A DNA stretch of 64,000 bases, taken from positions 186,001 to 250,000 of the forward strand of contig NZ_LQPT01000019.1 in the NCBI RefSeq assembly GCF_002102355.1, in the 5' to 3' direction. Each line of letters opens with the position of its first letter. Positions within the stretch are counted from its first letter, which is position 1. A program made the translations under genes and the position numbers. A model generated the notes under the pieces. That model was not told where the DNA came from. It was given only the letters and a program-made list of their open reading frames with translations, and made no database searches. This document shows, one piece after another, positions 57,737 to 64,000 of the stretch. This DNA is from Mycobacterium sherrisii (GTDB lineage: Bacteria > Actinomycetota > Actinomycetes > Mycobacteriales > Mycobacteriaceae).

Positions 57737-57742
57737 TAAGCT
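57737..57742 (+). promoter_or_regulatory. -10 box of dapC
   Basis: TAAGCT ends 8 bp before the ATG at 57751, matching the leaderless TANNNT pattern. No ribosome site is evident upstream of the start codon. Confidence 0.4.
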
Positions 57743-57750
57743 CGACGAGC

Positions 57751-58941
57751 ATGACGGTGTCGCGACTGCGGCCCTACGCGACCACAGTGTTCGCCGAGAT
57801 GTCGGCGCTGGCCGCGCGGATCGGCGCGGTGAACCTGGGTCAGGGCTTCCCCGACGAGGACGGACCTGCATCGCTACTAAAGGCCGCTCAGGATGCCATC
57901 GCCGACGGCGCCAACCAGTACCCACCGGGGATCGGCATCGCGTCGCTGCGCCACGCGATCGTCGCTCAGCGCAAGCGGCTGTTCGATGTCGACTACGACC
58001 CGGACATCGAAGTGCTGGTGACGGCCGGGGCGACCGAGGCCATCGCCGCGGCGGTGATCGGCTTGGTCGAACCCGGTTCCGAGGTACTGCTGATCGAGCC
58101 GTTCTACGACTCCTACTCGCCGGTGGTGGCGATGGCCGGTTGCCGTCGCGTCCCCGTACCACTGGTCGCCGACGGCCGCGGCTTCGCGTTGGACATCGAC
58201 GCGCTCCGCGGGGCCGTCACCCCCGCGACGCGGGCGCTGATCGTCAACTCCCCACACAACCCCACCGGCGTCGTGCTGACCGCGACTGAACTGGCGGCCA
58301 TCGCCGAGATCGCGGTGGCCGCGGACCTTTTGGTGATCACCGACGAGGTGTACGAGCAGCTGGTCTTTGACGGGCATCGCCACCTACCGCTGGCCGCGTT
58401 CGACGGCATGGCCGAGCGCACCATCACCATCTCCAGCGCGGCCAAAATGTTCAACTGCACCGGCTGGAAGATCGGGTGGGCTTGCGGCCCGGCGGAACTC
58501 ATCGCGGGGCTGCGGGCGGCCAAGCAGTATCTGACCTACGTCGGCGGCGCGCCGTTCCAGCCCGCGGTGGCCGTTGCGCTGGACACCGAGGACGCATGGG
58601 TGGCCGGGCTCCGGCGCTCGCTGCAGACCCGACGCGACCGGCTCGCCGCGGGCCTGGCCGACATCGGCTTTGCGGTGCACGACAGCCACGGCACCTATTT
58701 CCTGTGCGCCGATCCGCGCCCTCTGGGCTACGACGACAGCACCGAGTTCTGCGCGGTATTACCGGAAAGGGTTGGCGTGGCGGCCATTCCGATGTCGGCG
58801 TTTTGCGATCCGGGCGCGCCGCACGCTGATCTCTGGAATCATTTGGTGCGCTTCACCTTCTGCAAACGTGACGACACGCTCGACGAGGCGGTGCGGCGGC
58901 TGGCGGCACTCAAGACCACTAAGAGCCCGTCTCTCCCGTAA
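57751..58941 (+). CDS. dapC: N-succinyldiaminopimelate aminotransferase-type PLP enzyme
   Basis: 396-aa fold-type I aminotransferase. Blocks: [40 protein letters not shown] (PLP-binding Asn), [13 protein letters not shown] (Asp and Tyr) and the Schiff-base Lys in [16 protein letters not shown]. It is most like M. tuberculosis Rv0858c (DapC, 397 aa), which transaminates N-succinyl-L,L-diaminopimelate in lysine and peptidoglycan synthesis; related enzymes act on kynurenine or methionine, so the substrate is not certain. The start ATG at 57751 is close to a leaderless -10 box. The 3' end overlaps the convergent SRPBCC gene by 23 bp. Confidence 0.9.
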   Translation: MTVSRLRPYATTVFAEMSALAARIGAVNLGQGFPDEDGPASLLKAAQDAIADGANQYPPGIGIASLRHAIVAQRKRLFDVDYDPDIEVLVTAGATEAIAAAVIGLVEPGSEVLLIEPFYDSYSPVVAMAGCRRVPVPLVADGRGFALDIDALRGAVTPATRALIVNSPHNPTGVVLTATELAAIAEIAVAADLLVITDEVYEQLVFDGHRHLPLAAFDGMAERTITISSAAKMFNCTGWKIGWACGPAELIAGLRAAKQYLTYVGGAPFQPAVAVALDTEDAWVAGLRRSLQTRRDRLAAGLADIGFAVHDSHGTYFLCADPRPLGYDDSTEFCAVLPERVGVAAIPMSAFCDPGAPHADLWNHLVRFTFCKRDDTLDEAVRRLAALKTTKSPSLP

Positions 58942-59362
58942 CGCGTTTGCGGAGTCCTTCCAGCGCGGCGGACAAAATCTTGTGGCCCGCCGACCTGACC
59001 CAGAATCCGGGCAGGGGCGCCCTGAGCTCGATCGTGAGCGTGAACCGCACCCGGGTCTTGTCGTCGCCCTCGCGTTCCAGGTTGTACTCACCGTGCTGCG
59101 CATGCTGTTGGGCGGTCTTCTGCGCATCCCAGACCATCCAGTCGGCGCCCCAGTGGTATTCGACGATTTCGGTGTCGGCGATTCCGCTCACCCGGATGGT
59201 CATCCGCACGTGGTGCGGCCTGCCGTCGGCATAGCGGTCGATGACCTCGACGCGCTTGTGCAACGGCGACCACGACGGCACGGCGTCCATGTCTGCGAGC
59301 GCCTCCATGATCGCGTCCGGGGGCGCGGCTATGACGATTTCCGACGATGCGCGTATGGCCAC
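58919..59362 (-). CDS. START/SRPBCC-fold protein (Rv0857-like)
   Basis: 147-aa polyketide-cyclase/START-fold protein. Blocks: ASSEIVIAAPPDAIMEALADMDAVPSWSPLHKRVEVIDRYADGRPHHV, VEYHWGADWMVWDAQKTAQQHAQHGEYNL, and a C-terminal helix [18 protein letters not shown]. It binds a hydrophobic ligand in the internal cavity; the function is unknown. The GTG at 59362 was chosen by family length. It resembles Rv0857 and is closely related in sequence to the next gene, suggesting tandem duplication. It overlaps dapC by 23 bp. Confidence 0.85.
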   Translation of the reverse strand: MAIRASSEIVIAAPPDAIMEALADMDAVPSWSPLHKRVEVIDRYADGRPHHVRMTIRVSGIADTEIVEYHWGADWMVWDAQKTAQQHAQHGEYNLEREGDDKTRVRFTLTIELRAPLPGFWVRSAGHKILSAALEGLRKRVTGETGS

Positions 59363-59403
59363 CGCCTACAAATTAGCAACCGCGGGCCGTTTCGAACCCG
59401 GAA

Positions 59404-59859
59404 TTACGGTGCGGGCCCCGAATCGCCGCGACCGGCGACCAGTTCGCGCAGGCCATTCACCGAGGACTCCAGCACGTTTCGCATTGCGCGCCGGACGACG
59501 AAGGCCGGGATCGGTCCGGCCGGCTCGACGGTGATATCGAATCGCACTCGCGTCTTGTCGACGCCCTCCGGCTTGAGGTTGTATTCCACGTGCTGGCCGT
59601 GCTGTTGGGCCGTCCCTTTGACGTCGTAGACCACCCAGTCCGGGCCCCAGTGATATTCCAGCACCTCTTTGTCGACGAGGCCGAAGATCCTGATGGTGGT
59701 TTTCACATGGTGCGCACGGCCATCGGGGTACCGATCGACGACTTCGATCCGCTTATGCAGTGGCGACCAGGATTCCAGCACGTTGACATCCTCGAGCGCC
59801 CCCATGACCACGTCCAGCGGCGCATTAACCACAAACTCACGCGATGCCTTTACAGCCAC
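59404..59859 (-). CDS. START/SRPBCC-fold protein (Rv0856-like)
   Basis: 151-aa SRPBCC protein with the same blocks as its neighbour: ASREFVVNAPLDVVMGALEDVNVLESWSPLHKRIEVVDRYPDGRAHHV and LEYHWGPDWVVYDVKGTAQQHGQHVEYNL. It is the second of the pair flanking far on this side. It resembles Rv0856. The GTG at 59859 gives AVKASREFVV, the family start; an open frame extends 13 codons further. It might deliver or shield lipid substrates for the CoA-transferase-family enzyme encoded next to it, but this is inference from position only. Confidence 0.84.
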   Translation of the reverse strand: MAVKASREFVVNAPLDVVMGALEDVNVLESWSPLHKRIEVVDRYPDGRAHHVKTTIRIFGLVDKEVLEYHWGPDWVVYDVKGTAQQHGQHVEYNLKPEGVDKTRVRFDITVEPAGPIPAFVVRRAMRNVLESSVNGLRELVAGRGDSGPAP

Positions 59860-59917
59860 TGCCCTCAACCTAGCAATACCGCCGGGCCGGCGAAACACGT
59901 TCGGAGTAACTAACCGA

Positions 59918-61105
59918 CTACCAATTGATTTCGTCGATCGATGTGGTGGCGGCCGGCGGTGGCCCGACGGGCCCAGCGGGAGTTCGCGAGAAACGTGGAG
60001 CGGGAGCGGCCTGTTCGACGCCGTGGGCAGTGATCACCGTGGACCGCGCGGTCAAATGCTCGTCGGTGGCGGCCTCACTCCACGAGAGAACCGGGGTGAC
60101 GCAGGCGTCGGTGCCGGCGAAGACCTGTGTCCATTCGTCACGCGTGCGGGTGGCGAACCGTTCCGCGAAGATGTCGTACATCTGCTGATACGAATCGATT
60201 TCGAGTTGGCCGGGCACCTCGTCCGCGGCCAGGCCGAGCCCGTCGAGCAACGCCGCGAAAAACTGCGGTTCGATGGCCCCGACGGCCAGGTACTTGCCGT
60301 CGGCGGTTTCATAGCAGCGATAGAACGGGGCGCCGCCGTCGAGCAAAAACGATTCGCGTTCCTCCCGCAGGCGCCCAATTCCCTTCATGGTCCACATCAT
60401 TTGGGCGAGCAGGCTGACTCCGTCGACCATCGCGGCGTCGACAACCTGTCCGCTGCCCGAACGTTCCCGTTCGTAGAGCGCGGCGACGATGCCCAGCAGC
60501 ACCAGCATCGAACCGCCGCCGAAGTCGGCAACTAGGTTCAGCGGCGGTAGCGGCGGCCGGTCGGCGTAGCCCAGCGCAGACAGCGCCCCGGTCCGCGACA
60601 GATAGTTGATGTCGTGGCCCGCAGTCGGTGCCAACGGCCCGTCTTGTCCCCAGCCGGTGATGCGCGCATAGATCAGCCGCGGGTTGACCGCCGCGCAGTC
60701 GTCGGGCCCGATGCCCAGACGCTCGCAAATTCCCGGCCGGAAGCAGTCGAGGAGCACATCGGCCTTGGCGGCGAGCCCCAGCAGCACATCGCGTTGTGTC
60801 TTGACGTCCAGGTCGACGATCCGCTTACCGCGGTGCAGCAGGTCGCGTTCCTCGGGCGGCATCGCCGCGGCTGAACGGTGGGGACCCGCAGCGCCCGGCT
60901 GCGCCGCGCTTGCGATCCCCTGGGCCGAACGGTGGGGACCCGCAGCGCCCGGCTGCGCCGCGCTTGCGATCCCCACGGCTCCGGGGCGGCGCACCCGCAC
61001 CACGTCGGCCCCCAGGTCGGCGAGCACCATCCCCGCGTGTGGGCCCGGTCCAATGCCGCCGAGCTCGATGACCTTGATTCCGGCTAACGGCCCCTCGCCG
61101 GCCAT
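59918..61105 (-). CDS. far: CoA-transferase-family racemase Far with internal repeat insertion
   Basis: 395-aa member of the CaiB/BaiF family closest to alpha-methylacyl-CoA racemase. Matches: VIELGGIGPGPHAGMVLADLGADVVRVRRPG, the active-site regions AGHDINYLS (His), VADFGGGSM (Asp) and VGAIEPQF (Glu), VVDAAMVDG, and CVTPVLSWSEA. It would epimerise 2-methyl-branched acyl-CoA. H37Rv Far is about 359 aa; the extra 36 residues after VRRPGAVG are two copies of an 18-residue unit (GIASAAQPGAAGPHRSA) encoded by a 48-bp dispersed repeat present in tandem. The unit sits in a surface loop, so the enzyme may remain active. Confidence 0.88.
   Translation of the reverse strand: MAGEGPLAGIKVIELGGIGPGPHAGMVLADLGADVVRVRRPGAVGIASAAQPGAAGPHRSAQGIASAAQPGAAGPHRSAAAMPPEERDLLHRGKRIVDLDVKTQRDVLLGLAAKADVLLDCFRPGICERLGIGPDDCAAVNPRLIYARITGWGQDGPLAPTAGHDINYLSRTGALSALGYADRPPLPPLNLVADFGGGSMLVLLGIVAALYERERSGSGQVVDAAMVDGVSLLAQMMWTMKGIGRLREERESFLLDGGAPFYRCYETADGKYLAVGAIEPQFFAALLDGLGLAADEVPGQLEIDSYQQMYDIFAERFATRTRDEWTQVFAGTDACVTPVLSWSEAATDEHLTARSTVITAHGVEQAAPAPRFSRTPAGPVGPPPAATTSIDEINW
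60873..60974. repeat. Two tandem in-frame copies of dispersed repeat
   Basis: Identical 48-bp units at 60873-60920 and 60927-60974 with a 54-bp period (18 codons). Within each, GGGGACCCGCAGCGCC and GCGCTTGCGATCCCC form an imperfect hairpin. A related copy lies at 19657-19700. The 54-bp period is a multiple of 3, so the far frame is preserved. Confidence 0.85.
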
Positions 61106-61110
61106 GGCGG

Positions 61111-61554
61111 CTAGTTGCCCTTCTTCACCTGCAGCACCCGCTTGCGCAGGCCCTCGGTGCCGGTGTCGATAGTGCCCTTGACGGCGCGCTTCAACACGAA
61201 CCCGGGCAGCGGGACGACGGGATCGACGCTGATCTGAAACTTGACCCTGGTGGCGTCACCGTCCGGCGTCAGCGTGTAGGACGCGTCTTGGGAGCGTTGC
61301 TGGCCAGAGCTGACCAGCGTCCAGCTCACCTTGTTTTCGCCCCAGGTGTAGGCGATTACCTGTTCGTCGGTGATGCCCGCGGCCTTGACTTTCATCTTGA
61401 CCTTGGCGGGGCGGCCGTCGGCGTCCCTCTCGAGAACTTCGGCGCTCTGGTGGGCCGGCGACCACTCGGTCACGGTGTCGAAATCGGCAATGACGTCGAG
61501 GATCTCCTGAGGACTGGCTTCGATCACAACTTCGCGGGTTTCGTTGATCGCCAT
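61111..61554 (-). CDS. START/SRPBCC-fold protein (Rv0854-like)
   Basis: 147-aa SRPBCC-fold protein: NETREVVIEASPQEILDVIADFDTVTEWSPAHQSAEVLERDADGRPAKVKMKVKAAG, then QVIAYTWGENKVSWTLVSSGQQRSQDASYTL and a C-terminal Lys-rich helix. The same length as Rv0854. It is the first gene of the far cluster (minus strand), 5 bp before far. It is more distant from the Rv0856/Rv0857-like pair than they are from each other. The ATG at 61554 was preferred over one three codons upstream. It is divergent from the decarboxylase gene. Confidence 0.85.
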   Translation of the reverse strand: MAINETREVVIEASPQEILDVIADFDTVTEWSPAHQSAEVLERDADGRPAKVKMKVKAAGITDEQVIAYTWGENKVSWTLVSSGQQRSQDASYTLTPDGDATRVKFQISVDPVVPLPGFVLKRAVKGTIDTGTEGLRKRVLQVKKGN

Positions 61555-61606
61555 GGCCCGCACGATAGCGAAACGGCGTCCGGCCGGGAGCGGTTTCGAC
61601 TGAGCG

Positions 61607-61612
61607 TACCGT
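61607..61612 (+). promoter_or_regulatory. -10 box of keto-acid decarboxylase
   Basis: TACCGT ends 7 bp before the GTG at 61620, a leaderless-type spacing. The gap to the divergent SRPBCC gene is only 65 bp. Confidence 0.45.
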
Positions 61613-61619
61613 CGATCTC

Positions 61620-63335
61620 GTGACAGATAGCACTCTCGGCGCGGGGCCCCTCCCCGCGGATTCCGCCTACACCGTCGGCGACTATTTGTTAGACCGTCTC
61701 GCTGAATTCGGCGTCTCCGAGATCTTCGGAGTCCCGGGTGACTACAACCTGGAGTTCCTCGACCACATCGTCGCGCACCCCACCATTCGCTGGGTGGGTA
61801 ACGCCAACGAGCTCAACGCCGGCTACGCCGCCGATGGGTATGGACGGTTGCGCGGAATGTCAGCTGTGGTAACCACTTTCGGAGTGGGCGAGCTTTCGGC
61901 AACCAATGCGATCGCCGGCAGCTACGCCGAACACGTGCCCGTCGTCCACATCGTCGGCGGCCCCTCCAAAGACGCCCAGGGCACCAGACGCGCACTGCAT
62001 CATTCGCTCGGTGACGGCGACTTCGAGCACTTCGTCCGCATCAGTCGCGAAATCACCTGCGCTCAAGCCAATCTCATGCCGGCCACGGCCTGCCGGGAAA
62101 TCGACCGGGTGCTTTCAGAGGTGCGCGAGCAGAAACGGCCCGGCTACATCCTGATGTCCACCGATGTGGCCCGCTTCCCGACCGAACGTCCCGACGCCCC
62201 ACTGCCCCGCTACACCGGCGGTACCAGCCCGCGAGCATTGTCGATGTTCGTCGAGGCCGCCACCGAGCTGATCGGCGACCACCGGCTGACCGTGCTGGCC
62301 GACCTGCTGGTACATCGCCTGCAAGTGGTCAAGGAACTCGAGGCGCTGTTGACCGCCGACGTGGTGCCCTACGCCACGCTGATGTGGGGCAAGAGCCTGC
62401 TCGACGAGAGCTCCCCCAATTTCTTGGGCATCTACGCCGGCGCCGCCAGCGCGCCGCGGGTCCGCGCCGCGATCGAGGACGCACCCGTCCTGGTCACCGC
62501 CGGCGTGGTGTTCACCGACATGGTCAGCGGCTTTTTCAGCCAGCACATCGACCCGGCCCGCACCATCGATGTCGGGCAATACCAGAGCAGTGTGGCCGGC
62601 CAGGTCTTCGCGCCGCTGGAGATGGGTGCGGCGCTCGGCGCGCTGGCCGAGATCTTGACCCGCCGTGGGATCAGCTCGCCACCGGTGGCGGCGGCCGACG
62701 ATCCCGAGCCCGATCCCGGCGCCGAACCGCCCGCGCGTGACCGGGGACTGACCCAGGAGATGGTCTGGAATCGGCTGTGCCGGGCGCTCACCCCAGGCAA
62801 CGTGGTGCTCGCCGACCAGGGCACCTCTTTCTACGGCATGGCCGATCACCGGCTCCCGCGCGGCGTCATGTTCATCGGCCAACCCCTCTGGGGCTCAATT
62901 GGTTACACGCTGCCGGCGGCGCTCGGGGCGGGGGTGGCACATCCGGACCGCAGGACGGTGCTGTTGATCGGCGATGGTGCCGCACAGCTGACCGTCCAGG
63001 AATTGGGCACGTTCTTCCGCGAGGGACTGGCCCCGGTGATCGTGGTCGTCAACAACGACGGCTACACGGTGGAGCGTGCGATCCACGGGGAAACCGCCCC
63101 GTACAACGACATTGCCGCCTGGAGTTGGACCGACATCCCCAACGCGCTAGGGGTGACCGATCATCTGGCGTTCCGAGCGCAAACCTACGGCGAGCTCGAC
63201 GATGCCCTGACCGCGGCGGCACAACATCGGGACCGCATGGTACTCGTCGAGGTCGTCCTGCCGCGCCTCGAGATCCCGCCCCTGCTCGTCGAACTCGTTC
63301 AACCGATGTCGCCGGATGGCAGCCGGCGCCGGTAG
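61620..63335 (+). CDS. pdc: Thiamine-diphosphate keto-acid decarboxylase (Rv0853c-like)
   Basis: 571-aa ThDP enzyme of the pyruvate/indolepyruvate decarboxylase family. Glu64 in [16 protein letters not shown] activates the cofactor; the tandem His127-His128 in [12 protein letters not shown] are the family's HH motif. The C-terminal ThDP/Mg motif is [32 protein letters not shown]. The homologue Rv0853c (560 aa) is described as a branched-chain/aromatic alpha-keto-acid decarboxylase, so this probably decarboxylates keto acids from amino acid breakdown. The GTG at 61620 is directly behind a leaderless -10 box. A Pro/Asp/Glu-rich linker ([17 protein letters not shown]) around residue 363 joins the domains. 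Confidence 0.93.
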   Translation: MTDSTLGAGPLPADSAYTVGDYLLDRLAEFGVSEIFGVPGDYNLEFLDHIVAHPTIRWVGNANELNAGYAADGYGRLRGMSAVVTTFGVGELSATNAIAGSYAEHVPVVHIVGGPSKDAQGTRRALHHSLGDGDFEHFVRISREITCAQANLMPATACREIDRVLSEVREQKRPGYILMSTDVARFPTERPDAPLPRYTGGTSPRALSMFVEAATELIGDHRLTVLADLLVHRLQVVKELEALLTADVVPYATLMWGKSLLDESSPNFLGIYAGAASAPRVRAAIEDAPVLVTAGVVFTDMVSGFFSQHIDPARTIDVGQYQSSVAGQVFAPLEMGAALGALAEILTRRGISSPPVAAADDPEPDPGAEPPARDRGLTQEMVWNRLCRALTPGNVVLADQGTSFYGMADHRLPRGVMFIGQPLWGSIGYTLPAALGAGVAHPDRRTVLLIGDGAAQLTVQELGTFFREGLAPVIVVVNNDGYTVERAIHGETAPYNDIAAWSWTDIPNALGVTDHLAFRAQTYGELDDALTAAAQHRDRMVLVEVVLPRLEIPPLLVELVQPMSPDGSRRR

Positions 63336-63336
63336 C

Positions 63337-63516
63337 TCACGCCGAGCTGCGATCCGGTTTCGATGAGTTGAGAATCGCCTGAACGGTGCGGCGGCAGCGG
63401 CCGCAGTCGGTGCCCGCCCCGCACGCCCGGGCGACCTCATTGGTCGTCGCCGCCCCCGCCTCGACGGCGTCGCACACGCTATGGCTGGTGACTCCGTTGC
63501 ACAGGCAGACGAACAT
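63337..63516 (-). CDS. Bacterioferritin-associated ferredoxin-like 2Fe-2S protein
   Basis: 59-aa protein MFVCLCNGVTSHSVCDAV... with the Bfd-type cysteine pattern: Cys4 and Cys6 in VCLC near the N-terminus, then Cys38 and Cys41 in GTDCGRC, with a helix between. In Bfd-type proteins these four Cys bind a 2Fe-2S cluster used to release iron from bacterioferritin. It begins 16 bp after the next gene's stop on the same strand and ends 1 bp after the decarboxylase stop (convergent). I do not recall this gene next to pdc in H37Rv. Confidence 0.78.
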   Translation of the reverse strand: MFVCLCNGVTSHSVCDAVEAGAATTNEVARACGAGTDCGRCRRTVQAILNSSKPDRSSA

Positions 63517-63532
63517 CGAACGGCCGGCTCGC

Positions 63533-63997
63533 TCAGCTCTCGATGCGCATGATGTTCGAGAACCGGCCGACGAACAGCGGTGGGTAGGGACCTACTCCGG
63601 CACCCGACATCCATTGCGCCGCCGCATCGGGATGATCGATCCACTCCCGGGCGCTCGCCTCGTCGGGGAACTCCTGCAGGATCAACACCTCGTGACTGTT
63701 GTCGAAAGCCCGGAATACCCAAGTCTTTCGGATGCCCGCGGCGGTGAATCTGTCCATCGCGCGGCGCACGCCGGCGGTCAGCGTCGCAACGTCGTCGACC
63801 GACGCGATGGCGGCCACCACCACTCCCGGCACCGCGGCCGTCTGCGGCGGCGCCGGAAGGAACCTGTCGACGATTTCACCGGCGAAAACCGCCGGGATGT
63901 CCTCGACACCGGCCTCGTCGAACCAATTGAAGAACACCCGCGATCGCAGCAGTTCCACGATCGGCTCGCGACTGTGCACACCGATCATCACCAGCAC
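63533..63997 (-). CDS. Conserved hypothetical protein, possibly ABM-like, 5' end uncertain
   Basis: About 154 codons, from a possible GTG at 63997 or ATG at 63988 (MIGVHSREPIVELLRS) to the stop at 63533; the frame may continue beyond the window edge. Two strand-rich halves are visible: VVVAAIASVDDVATLTAGVRRAMDRFTAAGIRKTWVF and FDNSHEVLILQEFPDEASAREWIDHPDAAAQWMSG. The second half resembles the ligand-sheet pattern of ABM/dimeric alpha-beta-barrel proteins. I cannot name it. It is probably co-transcribed with the Bfd-like gene. Confidence 0.65.
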   Translation of the reverse strand: MLVMIGVHSREPIVELLRSRVFFNWFDEAGVEDIPAVFAGEIVDRFLPAPPQTAAVPGVVVAAIASVDDVATLTAGVRRAMDRFTAAGIRKTWVFRAFDNSHEVLILQEFPDEASAREWIDHPDAAAQWMSGAGVGPYPPLFVGRFSNIMRIES

Positions 63998-64000
63998 CCG

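Overview
The window comes from a mycobacterium: high G+C throughout, many GTG starts, 4-bp ATGA/GTGA gene overlaps, and a gene set that matches, as I remember it, the Mycobacterium tuberculosis interval Rv0912 to Rv0853c read in reverse (ctpE, echA6, accD3, prrAB, gltA2, citA, fprB, serC, sepH, fadE10, moaA2/D2, rpfA, moaE2/mog/moaC2, ercc3, fadBA, dapC, far, pdc). The PE/PPE genes, ompATb (Rv0899), Rv0911 and Rv0888-Rv0895 of the tubercle bacillus are absent, and pdxH lies between two citrate synthase genes. This suggests a non-tuberculous mycobacterium; I cannot name the species. All correspondence to H37Rv is from memory and protein resemblance, not from a search.

Layout. 1-9166: envelope and cation functions (a truncated membrane protein, an Rv0909/Rv0910-type toxin-antitoxin pair, CtpE, a beta-lactamase-fold lipoprotein), a Mug-type DNA glycosylase, and the divergent echA6/accD3 lipid genes with a very short, symmetric shared promoter. 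9112-15644: a block not found between accD3 and prrA in H37Rv: a TetR regulator, an FAD monooxygenase, a glycosyltransferase/debranching-enzyme operon and an MFS transporter. The glycosyltransferase gene is preceded by a close match to a CIRCE (HrcA) operator. 15695-31690: PrrAB, an FAD oxidoreductase, gltA2, pdxH, citA, fprB, a diiron oxygenase, serC, sepH, an RNA methyltransferase and a MarR regulator. 31756-42434: transporters, fadE10, cspB and the molybdopterin genes around rpfA. The rpfA leader carries a CRP-type site and a likely cyclic-di-AMP riboswitch.

42550-46461: Rv0862c and the XPB helicase. 46421-53881: a second accessory block between ercc3 and fadB: a STAS-like protein, an FAD monooxygenase, a thiolase/DUF35 pair, an SsuCBA-type ABC importer whose permease is frameshifted, an ABM-domain protein and an LLM-class oxidoreductase. 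54108-63335: the fadAB beta-oxidation complex, an aminotransferase, three START/SRPBCC proteins around a CoA-transferase-family racemase (far), and a thiamine-diphosphate keto-acid decarboxylase. The right end has a small bacterioferritin-associated-ferredoxin-like gene and an unidentified reading frame.

Physiologically the window combines fatty-acid/acyl-CoA handling, central carbon entry (two citrate synthases, serine synthesis, keto-acid decarboxylation), molybdenum cofactor synthesis, redox enzymes and resuscitation. I saw no tRNA, rRNA, CRISPR array, insertion sequence or prophage. Only one stretch over 300 bp lacks a gene (39455-39887), and it is occupied by regulatory sequence.
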